Assembly (NCBI GenBank): GCA_002385605.1
Contig: DGDU01000013.1
Coordinates: 32,364 to 45,014, forward strand
Source of the DNA: Christensenella sp. UBA3944
GTDB taxonomy: Bacteria > Bacillota > Clostridia > Christensenellales > DTU072
Length of the DNA stretch: 12,651 nt
Direction: 5' to 3'
In this document: piece by piece, positions 1 through 8,800 of the stretch
Position numbering within the stretch: position 1 is the stretch's first letter
Layout of the letters: each line of letters opens with the position of its first letter
The notes under the pieces: generated by a model
What the model saw: only the letters and a program-made list of their open reading frames with translations
The model's database searches: none
Told to the model about the DNA's origin: nothing
Position numbers and translations under genes: made by a program

Positions 1-444
1 GATGTATTCGTCGCCGAGAAGGTTGTCCAACACGATATCGACACCACGGCTTTCGGCGACCCCAGGGGCTATATAAGCGGTTTGGGCGTTGTCTACATCG
101 ACGCCGACAAAGGCTTCGTAAAACTCTGCGAGAGCAAATTAAACGGCGTAAAAACGGGCGTAATCGCCAGCGGCGACCAGTTTATCGCCTCGGGCGAAAT
201 TGCCCGAAAAATCGCAAAAGAATTCGGCGCTTCCTCCTGCGACATGGAGTCGGGCGCGATAGGGCAGGTAGCCTATATGGCGGGCGTGCCCTTCGGCGTA
301 ATACGCACTATAACCGACGGCGGCAACGACGAGGCGCAAACCTCGTTTGCCGAAAAGCTCAAAAAGGCTGTGGAGATTAACAAAAACGCCGTGCTTGGGA
401 TAATAGGCCTCGTGGAAAAGCACGGCGAAAAAACCGCCGAATAA
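1..444 (+). CDS. mtnN: 5'-methylthioadenosine/S-adenosylhomocysteine nucleosidase, 5'-truncated by window edge
   Basis: This is the C-terminal 147 residues of an MTA/SAH nucleosidase. The enzyme hydrolyses the N-glycosidic bond of 5'-methylthioadenosine and S-adenosylhomocysteine, releasing adenine, and serves methionine salvage and removal of by-products of SAM-dependent reactions in the cytosol. The fragment opens in frame at base 1 (DVFVAEKVVQHDIDTTAFG), matching the family's HDxDxTAFG stretch. It contains the SGDQFI segment, the CDME motif with the substrate-binding Glu at visible residue 83, and ITDGGND with the catalytic Asp at visible residue 106. The 23-residue spacing between these two equals that of the E. 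coli enzyme (Glu174, Asp197, from memory). The family is about 230 residues, so roughly 85 are missing upstream of the window. The TTG at 82 is internal to the conserved domain and is not a start. The gene is followed by a terminator, so it is not co-transcribed with glmM in an obvious way. Purine nucleoside phosphorylases are related, but the motif set favours MtnN. Confidence 0.93.
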   Translation, partial: DVFVAEKVVQHDIDTTAFGDPRGYISGLGVVYIDADKGFVKLCESKLNGVKTGVIASGDQFIASGEIARKIAKEFGASSCDMESGAIGQVAYMAGVPFGVIRTITDGGNDEAQTSFAEKLKKAVEINKNAVLGIIGLVEKHGEKTAE

Positions 445-476
445 TACCCTTTTACTCTTTGCGCGCAAAACTTCAG

Positions 477-498
477 AAGCCCGAAGGGGCTTTTTTTT
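477..498 (+). terminator. Intrinsic terminator after mtnN
   Basis: A 6-bp stem AAGCCC (477-482) pairs with GGGCTT (487-492) around a GAAG loop. The last two stem bases begin an unbroken run of eight T (491-498). It lies 33 bases after the mtnN stop codon. This is the classic shape of a Rho-independent terminator and separates mtnN from the glmM transcript. Confidence 0.82.
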
Positions 499-546
499 GC
501 GAAAAAATTTTTCGTGTCTTTTTTGCCGGAAGTATGGCAAGTTTGC

Positions 547-574
547 TTGCGTTTCCAAAAAACCGATGTACAAT
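547..574 (+). promoter_or_regulatory. Candidate sigma-A promoter for glmM
   Basis: TTGCGT (547-552) and TACAAT (569-574) are separated by 16 bases, resembling a housekeeping -35/-10 pair. It sits between the mtnN terminator and glmM, where a promoter is expected. Transcription starting near 581 would leave a leader of about 130 bases before glmM. The -35 box matches only moderately. A second TACAAT at 659-664 has no usable -35 box and falls inside a hairpin. Confidence 0.4.
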
Positions 575-583
575 ACGGTTGAA

Positions 584-598
584 GGGTGCCGTGCGCCC
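584..598 (+). other. Short hairpin near the predicted glmM transcript 5' end
   Basis: GGGTGC (584-589) can pair with GCGCCC (593-598) around a 3-base loop, with one U-G wobble. It would lie within a few bases of the predicted transcript start and could act as a stabilising 5' hairpin. This depends on the candidate promoter at 547-574 being correct. Confidence 0.3.
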
Positions 599-653
599 GC
601 TCTTTCGGTTTTTGCGCTCCCGAAATAACTTTATACACCGAAGGCAAAATTTC

Positions 654-673
654 GCGCATACAATGGTATGCGC
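654..673 (+). promoter_or_regulatory. Perfect 8-bp inverted repeat in glmM leader
   Basis: GCGCATAC (654-661) and GTATGCGC (666-673) are exact reverse complements with a 4-base AATG loop. The hairpin ends 41 bases before the glmM start. It has no T-run directly after it, so it is not a terminator on its own. It could be an operator for a dimeric repressor or an RNA structure. Its last four bases are shared with a second possible stem, GCGCC (670-674) with GGCGC (686-690), which is followed by a T-rich stretch at 693-699. The two stems cannot form together. I do not recognise this leader as any named riboswitch. Confidence 0.5.
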
Positions 674-714
674 CCCGATTACGGCGGCGCAATCTTTTTC
701 AAGGGTGGTTTTTT

Positions 715-2019
715 ATGAAGTATTTCGGCACGGACGGCATAAGAAGAAAGGCGGATTTCTTTACAGAGGAATTTTTGAAAAGAGTGTGCGCGGCGGTGGC
801 GGCAATAAAAAGTGACGCCAAAGTCGTAATCGCGCGCGACCCCCGACCGTCGGGAGTGATTATCGAAAAAATACTTTCGGAAGGGCTCGCCGCGGCGGGC
901 ATAAAAGTTATTACTGTCGGGATGACGGCGACCCCCGTTCTCGCATTCTGCGTGAGAAAATACAATGCCGATCTGGGCGTTATGGTTAGCGCCTCGCATA
1001 ACCCGCCCGAGTACAACGGCATAAAGTTTTTTGACAGCGAGGGCCGCAAGATAACCGAGGAACTTGAGGAAAAAATCGAGGAAATTATAGACGGCGGTTA
1101 CAAGCCGAGAAGGAAAAAGGGGGGCTCGGTAACTCCCGCCGACGGTGAGGGAGATTATGTAAGGCACTTCTCGGCGCTTCTGAAGCCCCGAATTTCGCCG
1201 AAACGGGTTCTTCTCGATACGGCCAACGGGGCAACCTCTTTCGTCGCTCCACGGCTTTTTGAGGCCTTAGGATGCGTTGCGGATGTCATTTTTAACGATG
1301 TCGGGGGCGAAAAGATAAACGACGGCTGCGGCGCTACGGCTCCCGAGGCGTTTATCGAGGCTGCGAAGAAAGGGAAATATGACGCGGGATTTTGCTTTGA
1401 CGGCGACGGCGACAGGGTAGTGGCGTACTGCGGCGGCAGGGTGTTGGACGGCGACCACATGGTGTACATAACCGCCAAATACTTTCTGGAAAGTGGGGAA
1501 CTGAGCGAAAAAACGATAGTCGGTACGATAATGTCCAACCGAGGGGTTGAGGACGCCGTGCTGCGCTCGGGGCTGAAGTTCGTTCGCACGAGCGTGGGGG
1601 ATAAGTATGTTGCCTACGAAATGAAGAGGCTTCAGGCCGAGCTCGGCGGCGAGGCAAGCGGGCATGTGATAATCGCCAGATACCAGAACACGGGCGACGG
1701 CGTCCTGGCGGGAGCCGTGCTTTTAGCCTGCGACTCGGCCAAGGGGGTAAACGCCTACGACGACATAACTGACTACCCGCAGACGAGCGGGGACATACTC
1801 ACCACTCACGAGAAGGTGGCGGAGTACAAGGCGAGGCAAAAGGAGTTTGCCCCTATGCTGGAAATTATACAGCGCGAGAGCGGGGGAAGGCTTGTGGTGC
1901 GCCCGAGCGGCACCGAACCCAAAATCCGCATAATGGCCGAGGCGCCTACCCAAGCCGCCGCGTATCTCGCGGTTGCCAAGGCGAGGCTTTGCATACTCGG
2001 AGGGCTGGGCAATGTGTAA
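715..2019 (+). CDS. glmM: Phosphoglucosamine mutase (GlmM family)
   Basis: This 434-residue cytosolic enzyme of the alpha-D-phosphohexomutase family probably interconverts glucosamine-6-phosphate and glucosamine-1-phosphate, the middle step of UDP-GlcNAc synthesis. The start at 715 gives MKYFGTDGIR, the family's typical N-terminus, with AGGGTGG (702-708) 6 bases ahead; upstream in-frame codons back to 586 encode nothing conserved. All four active-site loops are present: the phosphoserine loop ASHNPPEYNG with catalytic Ser94, the metal loop FDGDGDR at 228-234, the sugar-binding loop GEASGH at 312-317, and the phosphate-binding loop RPSGTEPKIR at 396-405. The family is usually about 445-450 residues, so this copy is slightly short. 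The sugar loop reads GEASGH where many GlmM proteins have GEQSGH, so a phosphomannomutase or broader-specificity role is possible. The overlapping GlmU-type gene argues for GlmM. Confidence 0.92.
   Translation: MKYFGTDGIRRKADFFTEEFLKRVCAAVAAIKSDAKVVIARDPRPSGVIIEKILSEGLAAAGIKVITVGMTATPVLAFCVRKYNADLGVMVSASHNPPEYNGIKFFDSEGRKITEELEEKIEEIIDGGYKPRRKKGGSVTPADGEGDYVRHFSALLKPRISPKRVLLDTANGATSFVAPRLFEALGCVADVIFNDVGGEKINDGCGATAPEAFIEAAKKGKYDAGFCFDGDGDRVVAYCGGRVLDGDHMVYITAKYFLESGELSEKTIVGTIMSNRGVEDAVLRSGLKFVRTSVGDKYVAYEMKRLQAELGGEASGHVIIARYQNTGDGVLAGAVLLACDSAKGVNAYDDITDYPQTSGDILTTHEKVAEYKARQKEFAPMLEIIQRESGGRLVVRPSGTEPKIRIMAEAPTQAAAYLAVAKARLCILGGLGNV
1999..2004 (+). promoter_or_regulatory. Ribosome binding site deciding the GlmU-like start
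   Basis: GGAGGG lies inside the end of glmM and is 7 bases before the ATG at 2012. It selects that ATG over the in-frame TTG at 1973, which is deep inside glmM and has no such site. Confidence 0.75.
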
Positions 2020-2701
2020 AGAAAAGAAACCTGAAAACCTTATTTCGGATGCCCTAATTGAGGAAAATAAGAATAGCAACCCTTCCGTAAATATTCGCCG
2101 AAACTTGCCCCCGAATGTATACATAGACCCCGAAGTGGTCATTGAGGAGGGCGCCGTTATCTGCCCGATGACGGTGCTTAAAGGCAATACTAAGATATGC
2201 CGCGGTGCGGTAGTTTATCCCTTCTGCGACCTCACGGACACGGTGGTCGGCGAGAATACAGAGATACGCTCGACCTATTCTGCGGGCGCGGTTATAGGCA
2301 AAAACTGCACGGTAGGGCCCTTCGCCTGTTTGAGGAAAGGCGCCGTAATAGGCGACGGCTGCAGGGTGGGGGACTTTGTGGAAATAAAAAATTCCGTGCT
2401 TGGGGAAGGCGTAAAATGCGCCCACCTCGCTTACATAGGGGATTCGACGGTGGGCGCGGAAACCAATGTAGGCTGCGGGGCGGTGTTCGCAAATTACAAC
2501 GGCAAAAAGAAGAGAGGCGTGACGGTGGGCAAGAAAGTGTTTATAGGGTGCAACTCAAACCTGGTTGCCCCGGTAACGATAGGCGACGGCGCTTACATAG
2601 CCGCGGGAAGCACGGTGACAGAGGATGTCCCGCCCGAAACTTTGTGCATCGCGAGGGCGCGGCAGGTGCTCAAAAACCGTCTGCCTAACTTAGATAAATA
2701 A
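2012..2701 (+). CDS. Stand-alone GlmU-type glucosamine-1-phosphate N-acetyltransferase
   Basis: This 229-residue protein is built almost wholly of left-handed beta-helix hexapeptide repeats and matches the C-terminal acetyltransferase half of GlmU. That half acetylates glucosamine-1-phosphate with acetyl-CoA to give GlcNAc-1-phosphate and normally works as a trimer. Residues 1-35 are a charged, non-repetitive lead; hexapeptide coils run from about 36 to 205. GlmU acetyltransferase residues are recognisable in order: Arg108 in CLRKG, Lys126 in DFVEIK, the catalytic-type His138 and Tyr141 in AHLAYIGD, and Asn161-Tyr162 in ANYNGKKK, then VAPVTIGDGA. The N-terminal uridylyltransferase (nucleotidyltransferase) domain of bifunctional GlmU, about 230 residues, is absent. 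The gene overlaps glmM by 8 bases, so translation is probably coupled and the two enzymes catalyse consecutive steps. A serine or tetrahydrodipicolinate acetyltransferase is less likely because the NYxGKxK segment is GlmU-like. No clear terminator follows. Confidence 0.9.
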   Translation: MCKEKKPENLISDALIEENKNSNPSVNIRRNLPPNVYIDPEVVIEEGAVICPMTVLKGNTKICRGAVVYPFCDLTDTVVGENTEIRSTYSAGAVIGKNCTVGPFACLRKGAVIGDGCRVGDFVEIKNSVLGEGVKCAHLAYIGDSTVGAETNVGCGAVFANYNGKKKRGVTVGKKVFIGCNSNLVAPVTIGDGAYIAAGSTVTEDVPPETLCIARARQVLKNRLPNLDK

Positions 2702-2730
2702 ATCTTAAAGATAAATTATAGTAAATCGGG

Positions 2731-2759
2731 TTGATGGCGCATTTTAATTATAATATAAT
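2731..2759 (+). promoter_or_regulatory. Strong sigma-A type promoter for the giant surface protein gene
   Basis: TTGATG (2731-2736) and a perfect TATAAT (2754-2759) are 17 bases apart, within an AT-rich stretch that contrasts with the coding regions on both sides. Transcription would start near 2766, giving a leader of about 50 bases. The promoter suggests the giant gene has its own transcription unit, although read-through from the amino-sugar operon is possible because no terminator lies between them. Confidence 0.75.
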
Positions 2760-2767
2760 ACAAATGC

Positions 2768-2802
2768 CTTAGGGTTACAGAGGGGGCAAACTATGCCCTA
2801 AG
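2768..2802 (+). promoter_or_regulatory. Leader inverted repeat next to the ribosome binding site
   Basis: CTTAGGG (2768-2774) and CCCTAAG (2796-2802) are exact reverse complements 21 bases apart, and the right arm abuts the AGGAGG at 2803-2808. A competing short stem, GGGC (2784-2787) with GCCC (2795-2798), uses the same right-arm bases, so only one can form. The left arm starts about where transcription should begin. It could be an operator or an RNA structure that tunes ribosome access. No known riboswitch class is recognised. Confidence 0.45.
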
Positions 2803-2808
2803 AGGAGG
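2803..2808 (+). promoter_or_regulatory. Ribosome binding site of the giant gene
   Basis: A perfect AGGAGG lies 6 bases before the ATG at 2815. It fixes that start over the later in-frame ATG at 2869, which has no site. An in-frame TAG at 2770-2772 closes the frame upstream, and 2815 is the first ATG after it. Confidence 0.85.
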
Positions 2809-2814
2809 CTTACC

Positions 2815-5800
2815 ATGAGTAAAGGTATTCGCAAAGCACAGGCATCGCATTACACAGACACCCGAATTATGAAAATCAGCCTGATAACTGTATGCGTACT
2901 TGCGTTGGTTGCGATCGGCGTTTCGGCCATTATACTTCCGAAGTATACAGTCGAAAAACCGCCCGTAAACAAACAAATAGAGGCCATCGTTCCCGACAAC
3001 GACGGGCTCATAGGTGTGGGGGCCGACTTATCTCAGGTTTATGTCACCGTTAAGTACACCGACGGCACTCAATCCAAGTTCTCCCTTAAGGAAGCCCTCC
3101 CCTCCGGGCTGGATACCTCGAAGGAACAGCTCCTCGAGAATGTCGTCCTCAACATAGGCGGATACCAGCAGAGGGTAACCTACAAGGTTGTTTCCCCCGC
3201 CAAAAAGATAGAGTATGTGGCGGGGCAGGGCGGCATTATCCGCGGCGACACCTCGCAAAGGGTGTTCGCGGGATACGACGCCACAACCGTTGTTGCCGTG
3301 CCCGACGAAGGCTACGAGTTCCTGAGGTGGTCGGACGGCAACCCCAGGGCCGAGCGTACCGACAGGCAGGTCTCCCGCGATATGGTGATAACCGCCACCT
3401 TCCAGAAAAAGAAGTACACGGTTGTCTTCTACTATCCCGACGGCACGACGGCGAGGGAAGAAATAGTTTTCCATAACGAGTCCCCTACCAGGGCGCCCCG
3501 TGCAGAGGAGCCCCAGATGTACAAGTACGGCCATGTGCTTGTTGGCTGGAGCGAGGATTACACTCACATCACCAAAGACACCAACATATACCCGATTTAC
3601 GAAAAGTTCGCCACAGACATTTACCTCTCCTTTACGCAGGACAAAGAAGGCAGGCCTTTGGGCTTCGCCAAAGACCTTAAAGCCTACTACCCCAAAACCG
3701 AAACCTCGATAATAAGAATCGAGCCCAACCCCTACAGGTCTTTCAAAGGCTGGTCTATACAAGCCTACGACCGCACAGAGTTCCTCGATAAAGAGGGCGG
3801 CGAGGTTAATTACGCCATAGGCTCGCCCAACAACTTCATGCCCTTCGTAGCTGCCAGGACGGGCGCTTCCGAAGAGTACACGCTGACATTTACCCCCACG
3901 GCGATAACCGAAGAGCTGTACATAACCGCCGTATTCGAATACAATTCAAGCACCATAACCTTTTCTTCGATGGGCATTACCCTGCCTTCGATAGAACTGG
4001 AGGCGGGCGTACCCATCGGGCGGGAATTTAATGTCTGGCCCGAGCTTTATTTTGACGAAGACACCAGGGACGACTATCTCGAAAGCGAGGAATGCCCCGA
4101 CTACCTCAAAGAGCCCGGATATCTGTTCAAGGGCTGGTATGTGGCGGGCACCCCCTTCAATCCCGAAACGGGATACCCAGTAAGATTCGTATCCAACGAA
4201 GACACCTTCGCCACCCCCACTTCGCTAATCGCTTTCTGGGAAAAGAAGGTGTTTACCGTAGTATTCATGAAAGCCGACAACGAGGACTCCGAGTTCCGCA
4301 ACATAGAATGGTACAACCCCAAGACGGGCAGAAGCGAAACCTTCTATGACGACGACAGGGGCGGCCTTGTGCTTACCATACTCTATCAAGACCCGCTGGG
4401 CGGCCCGCTTACGGGCGTTTACCCCGGGCGCGAGCCTTATAAGGCTTACCACAACTTCGTGGGCTGGTATGTTGCCGACTCGGGCGGCGCCGCCACCGAC
4501 GAGCTTGTAGACCATACATACAAGGTAACCAAAAACATAAATGTCGTGCCCGTGTTCAGGGTAATCCAAAAGACTCTCAATATTAGCGTGAGAGGCTCAG
4601 GCTCCGTCGTAAGAATGGTTAACGGCGCCGAAAACGATGTGCCGGGCACCTTCAGAATGGACGCCACCGGCGATTACCGCTTCAGATTTAAGGCGGGTGA
4701 CGGCTACCATATCGAGAGCATAACCGTAAACGGCGCCCCGCTTGTTATAACGGGCGGCGAGGAAGGCGACCCCTTCGTGCGCGTGTTCGAGTACGACATC
4801 AGCTCCCCCGTCCTCGAGGACTACGAGTTTGTCGTAAACTTCGAGGCCGCTCAGGCGACTGTTACCATAAACAATGTAGCCAACGACAAGGGCGAGAGAG
4901 GGCGCATCAAATACGATGACGAACTGGGCTTCAGCACCCTTGCCGAAATTAAATTCAGCGTAAACATCGGCCAGAGCAAGCTGATCTGGATAATCGCCCC
5001 CGAAAACTACAGGATTTATAACCTAAGGGTTTCGGGCGTGCCTATCACCGACCTCGGGCAGAACGAGTATTCGTATACCCTCGTGCTTGACAACATAAGG
5101 GACGCGGTTACCGTCGAGGTAGAGTACCGCCCCATAGAACTTAGGATAGACCTGCCCGCCGGTATGCTTAACGGCACCATAAGCTACGAGGCGCAGACCG
5201 TAAACATGGGCACTTCGCCCTTCGTCGCCTTCGAGGCGAACCCCGGCTACTATATAAAGAACCTCACGGTTAACGGCGTCAGGATAGATCCGTACCATCC
5301 GCCGGCAGGCATACTTGTATCCCAGCTGGAATCGGTAAGCAGCGAAACCGACCGCCCCATAGAAAACGATATGAGGGTGACGACCTTCGTGCTTGTATTC
5401 GAGCTTATTTCCTCCGACAAGAACATCGATGTCGAGTTCGCTCCCGTATATTATTATGTAAATGTAACCAAAGAGGGCGTGGGCAATGTAAGCTTTACAA
5501 ATCTGTCGGTAGCCAAGGGCAGCACAATTTATGTCGCAGCCTCGACCAGCCCGACATACTATATTTACGCTTACTCCTACACCAACCCCTCCGCCGACAC
5601 GACGGCTCCCGGCTATGTAAACGAGATAGAGACGGTGATGAGCAGCGTTTCGCAGGATGTAAATATCATGCTCGAGAACATAGAGCGCGATGTCTATGTA
5701 AATGTAGAGTTCCGGAGATGCCGCTACACCGTAAACTTCGCCAACACCGAAAACGGCGTTTCGGGCGAGTTCGCGAGCATTACATATCTTGACAACGAGA

Positions 5801-8800
5801 TTTCCGTAACAAAGCGCCTTCCCTATACCTTAGAGATGGAAGCCCTCACGAGCAGGGTGTTTACCGTTAACGCCGCCGAGGGCTACATAATAGAGAGTAT
5901 TTTGGTGCAGACCGAGCAGCAGGTGCGCGACTCCGCCGGCGGCATAATTCTTGGCGAATGGCTTAGCGTTTCCTTCAACGCGAAATCGCACACCATAGCT
6001 CTGGACAACATAGAGACGGGATATTCGGTTACCGTAAACTGCCGCATAGCCACCTACGATGTTAAGCTGTGGGTTGTTAACGCGCGCGGCGATGTCTATA
6101 TAGACGGCGTCGAGGCCGCCTATCTGGCGACGACCCTGACGCACGGCGATTTGTACACCGTAACGGTATACTACAACAGCGAGTCCGACCACTTTGCCCC
6201 GTCCAATTTGTACGCGGAAAGCCCCGACACCGTTAGGGCGGTAGTGCCTCAATCGGGCACCATAACCCTCGAAATAGAGAGGGTGACGGGCGACGCCGAG
6301 ATTTTCGTCGTGCTTGAGCCTCCCGTGCCCGAGGATGAACCCGGATACGGGCAACCCGAAGAGCCCCAGATGCCGCTAAACTACTATAATGTAGTCCTCA
6401 AAGCCGACCCCATCAGGGGCACCCTGACGGCGCGCAGGGAAACCACGATAGACAACATAAAGGTTATGGTAGACATAACCGACGGGCTTATTGAAGAAAA
6501 CGGCAAGTTAGAACTAACCGCCCTGCCCGTAAACAACAACTACATCCTTAAGCAGCTTGCCGTTAACGGCAGGATAGTAACGCCATCGGCAAACGGCGTA
6601 TACCGCATAGAAGGCGTAAGCAGCGATATTTATGCCGAGGCAATATTCGAGCCCAACGAGCTGCCCGTGATACTTGATTTGCGCAACACGCACGGCATGC
6701 TTAGCGCGTCGGCTAACTCTTTTGTGTACGGCGACCTCGTAACCATAAGGATAGTCGCCGCTACGGGCTACAAGGTGTCCTATGTCGCCATAGGCAGCAG
6801 ATCCAACCCCAACATCTTAAGCAATGTCGAACTTGATAAGTTTAATTCGGCGGGCCCCGACAGGATAACCGACTATGTGGTGGACACCATGGGCTATACC
6901 TACGCCGAGATGAGCGACGGCCTGTATGTTTCGGTCGAGTTCGCCCCACTTACCTTCTCGCTTTCGGTAACCATTAACGGCAACGGCGGGGTGAGCGACG
7001 AGTACGAGGTAGGCAAAGACAGAATTAACTACGGCACCTATGTGGATATTCCCATTGAGGCCGACGAAAATCATTTTATATCCTATATTAAAGTAAACGG
7101 CATAGTTTACGACCCCTTCGAGCTCAACAAGAGGGTTATAGACGGCTCCATACAGAAGTGCATAGCGGGAGAGCTTAGGCTTCTCATAACCCAGAACACG
7201 GTTATAGAGATAGGCTTCTCGCCCAATGTGTACGGCGTAACCATCGTAAGCTCGTGGGGCGGCACAACCCTTGTTCGCACCGAGGGCGGCATTTATTCGG
7301 ACGGCAACGGGCTGGAGCTTTACGCCGGGCAAAACCTCGAAATTTATATGCAGGCCGACAAGAGCCAGGGTACGCACATAAGCGCCCTGTATATAAACGG
7401 CCAGCTCATCAGGCCCGAGGAGTGGAAGCTCGACCTGTATTCGCCCAACAACAACCGCAGCATTACCTATCAATACAAAGGCCCAGCCGGCAACGGCATA
7501 ACGGGCAATGTGCATATCAGGGTAGTGTACGAAATTAACGAATACACCATCATTGTAAAGCTTAAGAACAAGAGCCTTAACTTCCGCGATGTGCATATTA
7601 ACAACACATCCTTCGGCTCGGTGAACCTCTCCAACTTCTCGCCCTTCGAGACGGTGAGGGTGAACGACACCGACGAGTACCTCATGACGGTGCAGACCTA
7701 TAAGGGCATACCGCACGGCACGCCCATAAGGTTCCAGTTCCTGCCCGAAAGGTACGACGGCTACATCATCGACTATGACACCGCGGCGATAACATATTAC
7801 GACCCCAACGACACCACAAGCTCGGAGCCCAAGGTGCTGCCCCTGAGGTCGCTTGTAAACAACGATATGTATATCCTGCCCGCCCTTAACTTCGATATAC
7901 AGAGCGTGTATGTCGAGTTCATAAAGGAGAAATACACCTACAGCTTAAGCCACGAGTATAACTCGATGGGCTCGGTGTATATCCCCGAGGTGGAGAGGCC
8001 GATAAGCATAGAATTCAGCAATCCTTACTCGCCCGGCAAAGAGGTAATAGTCGAAAGGATCAACAATGTCGAGTATTACGAGAGAGGTTTGGATTTTGTT
8101 GTTCGCTGCGTACCCGGCGACGGCTACTCGATAACCGCCTTCTCGGTTAACGGCAACGGCGCGGCGCTCTCGTCGCTAAGGAACAACAATTATACGGGCC
8201 GCCTTACCAACGATATCAGTATCGCGGCGGTTTACACGATAACCACGCACAGGGTGTCGTTTACGACAAACCTTAGCGACAGCCAGATTAACTCCAACAT
8301 CGGGCAGCTGGCAATTTACTCGAGCGACAACATCCTGCTCTGGAAGCCCGGCATGGCAAGCCCCGTCCTGCCCATCCAAACCCCCGACGGCGTTGTTGTG
8401 GGCTTCAACCAGAACTACATAACGGTTACCTACAATACCGTTGTCAAGTTTGCCGCGACACCTAACTATAATTCTTATGGTTATAAAATAGATTACCTCA
8501 CAATAGATAATTCGCAGCAGTATATCTCCAACCCCGATACCGAGAATACCGCCCAGCATATCGTCAAAGGGCAGACCAGAGGGCATGTAAGCTTCTCGAT
8601 CCATTACTACCTTGTGTCGATAGCCTTCTTCGACGGCGGCTCCGCAATGGTCGCGGGCAACGCCACGGTGCCGTGGGATTCCGACTGCACGGTTATCGTT
8701 AACATCTACGCGGGCTACAAACTGAACGCCATACTCGTTAACGGCACGGCGGACGCCGCCCTTCTTGCCAACGCCAGAAGGACGACACTTAACGACGCCA

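Noticed and set aside
586..714. Upstream GTG start extending glmM by 43 codons
   Set aside because: The added residues have no resemblance to the family, the region holds the leader hairpins, and the conserved N-terminus KYFGTDGIR begins at the ATG at 715 with a ribosome binding site.
459..815. 118-codon plus-strand frame across the mtnN-glmM gap
   Set aside because: It runs through the terminator and leader hairpins into glmM in another frame and has no recognisable product.
1973..2011. TTG start for the GlmU-like gene inside glmM
   Set aside because: No ribosome binding site precedes it, whereas the ATG at 2012 has GGAGGG 7 bases ahead.
2869..2871. Internal ATG of the giant gene as the true start
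   Set aside because: It lacks a ribosome binding site and would remove the basic residues expected before the hydrophobic segment; the ATG at 2815 has a perfect AGGAGG.
6817..7716. 299-codon open frame on the minus strand
   Set aside because: Codon-register shadow of the giant gene with a composition dictated by the sense repeats.
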